NCBI GenBank assembly: GCA_905250025.1
Contig: CAJNOJ010000004.1
Coordinates: 1,054,001 to 1,118,000, forward strand
Direction of reading: 5' to 3'
DNA from: Adineta ricciae
Taxonomy: Eukaryota; Rotifera; Eurotatoria; Adinetida; Adinetidae
Length of the DNA: 64,000 bases
Of this stretch, positions 62,778 to 64,000 are shown piece after piece (position 1 is the first letter of the stretch; the number at the start of each line of letters is the position of its first letter). The position numbers and the translations under genes are program-made. Under the pieces are notes generated by a model. The model did not search any database. It was not told the DNA's origin and saw nothing but the letters and a program-made list of their open reading frames with translations.

Positions 62778-64000
62778 ATGCTGAGTAAAAGTCGCTCGAA
62801 GTTTAGTATTATATCATTACCTCCAAACGATGATGATGATCTAAAGTCTCAACAGGCAGGCATTGTTAACAATCAAAATAACTTAGCACATAGTGATACT
62901 AATGATATTTTCGCTAAGTTGCAAGTCGAACATAGTTTACATTGGAAAATCAATAGTTTTATTGCGCAAAACATTAACGTTATTTGGTTGAATTCAATTG
63001 CCGAGTATTCACATTCAGGATTAGAAATTGATGATACAGTCGAAAGGCTTCGTGATATTGCCGGCTCATTCCATATATTTACAGATGTTGACGAATGCGT
63101 TGATTTTATGACTGATATCATCGATGAGGATATATTTCTAATCATCTCCAATCATCAGGTACAACAATTGCTTTCTCTGGTAGAAAACATTCCTCAACTT
63201 ATAGCAATTTATATTTTCAATTATCATCAAACACAGAACGATCAACAAATAAACAGCCATAGCAAAGTGCACGGAGCATACACTGATTTCTCTGCCATGA
63301 TCGATACATTGAGACAAGATGCATGTCGTCGACAAGTTGATTCAACTCCCTTTAGTATTGTACCGACCACATCCACTCCTAATCTCGACCAATTAGATCA
63401 AACATTCATGTACACCCAGTTACTTAAAGAAACCATTCTCGAACTCGAACATGATCACAATGCTCGGCAAGCCTTTACAGACTTCTGTCTTCAACATCTC
63501 CAAGAGTACAACCTACGAAAGCAGCCACTTGTTCAGTTTCAAAAGTTCTATGATCGACATTCGCCCATCTGGTGGTACACTAAAGAGGCGTTTGTCTACA
63601 CTACACTGAACACCGCTTTGCGTACCCAGGATACCGAAATGTTGATTAAGATGGGCTTCTTTCTTCGTGATATGCATGAAGAAATCAAACAAAATTACCA
63701 AGAGACATCACATTTGACGATGATGATTGTTTATCGAGGACAAGGAATGAAAAGTGCTGATATCGATAAAATACGACATGGTAAGGGTGGTCTGCTTGCA
63801 TTCAATTGCTTCCTATCCACAAGTAAAGATCGAGAAGTTTCATACACATATGCGGATAGTGCTCGTCAAAATATTGAGCAACATGGAATTTTATTTCGAA
63901 TGCAAATTAATCCATCCGTGTCGTCTATACCCTATGTCTCTATAAGTGGGGTAAGCCAATTTGGACTAGAAGACGAAATCTTATTCTCGATGCACACTGT
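62778..64000 (+). CDS. ADP-ribosyltransferase-like protein (ART fold), 3' end outside window
   Basis: Open frame from ATG at 62778 to the window edge, 407 codons without a stop or visible intron. The N-terminal 200 residues form an alpha/beta-like region (INVIWLNSIAEYSHSGLEID, DECVDFMTDIIDEDIFLIIS) of unknown role. The C-terminal half resembles NAD-dependent mono-ADP-ribosyltransferases: WWYTKEAFVYTTLNTALRTQ, MMIVYRGQGM (the R of an R-S-E triad), FNCFLSTSKDREVSYTYA (the S-T-S motif) and QFGLEDEILFS (an ExE-like acidic motif). Such proteins are numerous in bdelloids. The complete R/STS/ExE set suggests activity, and arginine would be the expected target of an ExE-type enzyme. The uninterrupted exon contrasts with its neighbours. 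The C-terminus is unknown. Confidence 0.85.
   Translation, partial: MLSKSRSKFSIISLPPNDDDDLKSQQAGIVNNQNNLAHSDTNDIFAKLQVEHSLHWKINSFIAQNINVIWLNSIAEYSHSGLEIDDTVERLRDIAGSFHIFTDVDECVDFMTDIIDEDIFLIISNHQVQQLLSLVENIPQLIAIYIFNYHQTQNDQQINSHSKVHGAYTDFSAMIDTLRQDACRRQVDSTPFSIVPTTSTPNLDQLDQTFMYTQLLKETILELEHDHNARQAFTDFCLQHLQEYNLRKQPLVQFQKFYDRHSPIWWYTKEAFVYTTLNTALRTQDTEMLIKMGFFLRDMHEEIKQNYQETSHLTMMIVYRGQGMKSADIDKIRHGKGGLLAFNCFLSTSKDREVSYTYADSARQNIEQHGILFRMQINPSVSSIPYVSISGVSQFGLEDEILFSMHT

Overview
This is a gene-dense, intron-rich, AT-rich eukaryotic (animal) window. Nearly every gene is cut by short introns of about 45-65 bp with GT..AG ends, and most products are orthologues of conserved animal proteins. 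Three things point to a bdelloid rotifer (Adineta/Rotaria-like): the very short introns, the rapidly evolving rhodopsin-like receptors and nuclear receptor, and an ADP-ribosyltransferase-like gene at the right edge, a family known to be expanded in bdelloids. This assignment is inference; no marker gene fixes the species. No prokaryotic operon, CRISPR array, rRNA, convincing tRNA or intact transposon was seen. Gene models below were spliced by hand from reading frame, splice-site dinucleotides, intron phase and family similarity.

Layout. 1-3.3 kb: two paralogous 7TM receptors, tail to tail. 3.3-5.6 kb: no gene recognised. 5.6-14.3 kb: five genes all on the minus strand, read right to left as a SAM-domain protein (C19orf47-like), acylaminoacyl-peptidase (APEH), coatomer zeta (COPZ), battenin (CLN3) and an L-xylulose reductase-like SDR (DCXR). 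14.7-17.2 kb: a small SAM plus B-box-like gene (+), ribosomal protein eL28 (-) and a VKOR-family reductase (+). 18.6-19.9 kb: a divergent nuclear receptor. 22.8-25.4 kb: a secreted three-Ig-domain protein. 25.7-29.6 kb (-): a TMEM272-like membrane protein, RNA polymerase subunit RPB12 and ribosomal protein eL36. 29.9-34.6 kb (+): PIH1D1, with a complete Myb/SANT-like gene nested antisense in its 3.4 kb intron. 35.6-37.1 kb: a CUB-LDLa-TM protein. 37.7-42.2 kb (-): an ARHGAP20-like RhoGAP with a probable alternative first exon.

43.8-51.7 kb: four minus-strand genes, read as PHF10, TEDC1, PHB2 and a SENP-type protease. 52.3-54.9 kb (+): NHLRC2, whose thioredoxin-like domain lacks the usual cysteines. 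55.2-57.1 kb (-): an SLC17 transporter. 58.4-62.4 kb (+): a DEG/ENaC channel, ZC4H2 and proteasome PSMA4. 62.8 kb to the end: an open, intronless ADP-ribosyltransferase-like gene cut by the window edge.

The genes do not form one pathway. Several same-strand neighbours are only about 90-260 bp apart (CLN3/DCXR, COPZ/CLN3, eL36/RPB12, PHB2/TEDC1, SENP/PHB2, ZC4H2/PSMA4), and many start codons sit just after a splice-acceptor-like tract. That fits 5'UTR introns or spliced-leader trans-splicing. The most unusual observations are an in-frame TGA inside a Cys-rich domain, a cysteine-free NHLRC2 thioredoxin fold, a Gly-to-Ala change in the APEH nucleophile elbow, and the intronless ART-like gene.
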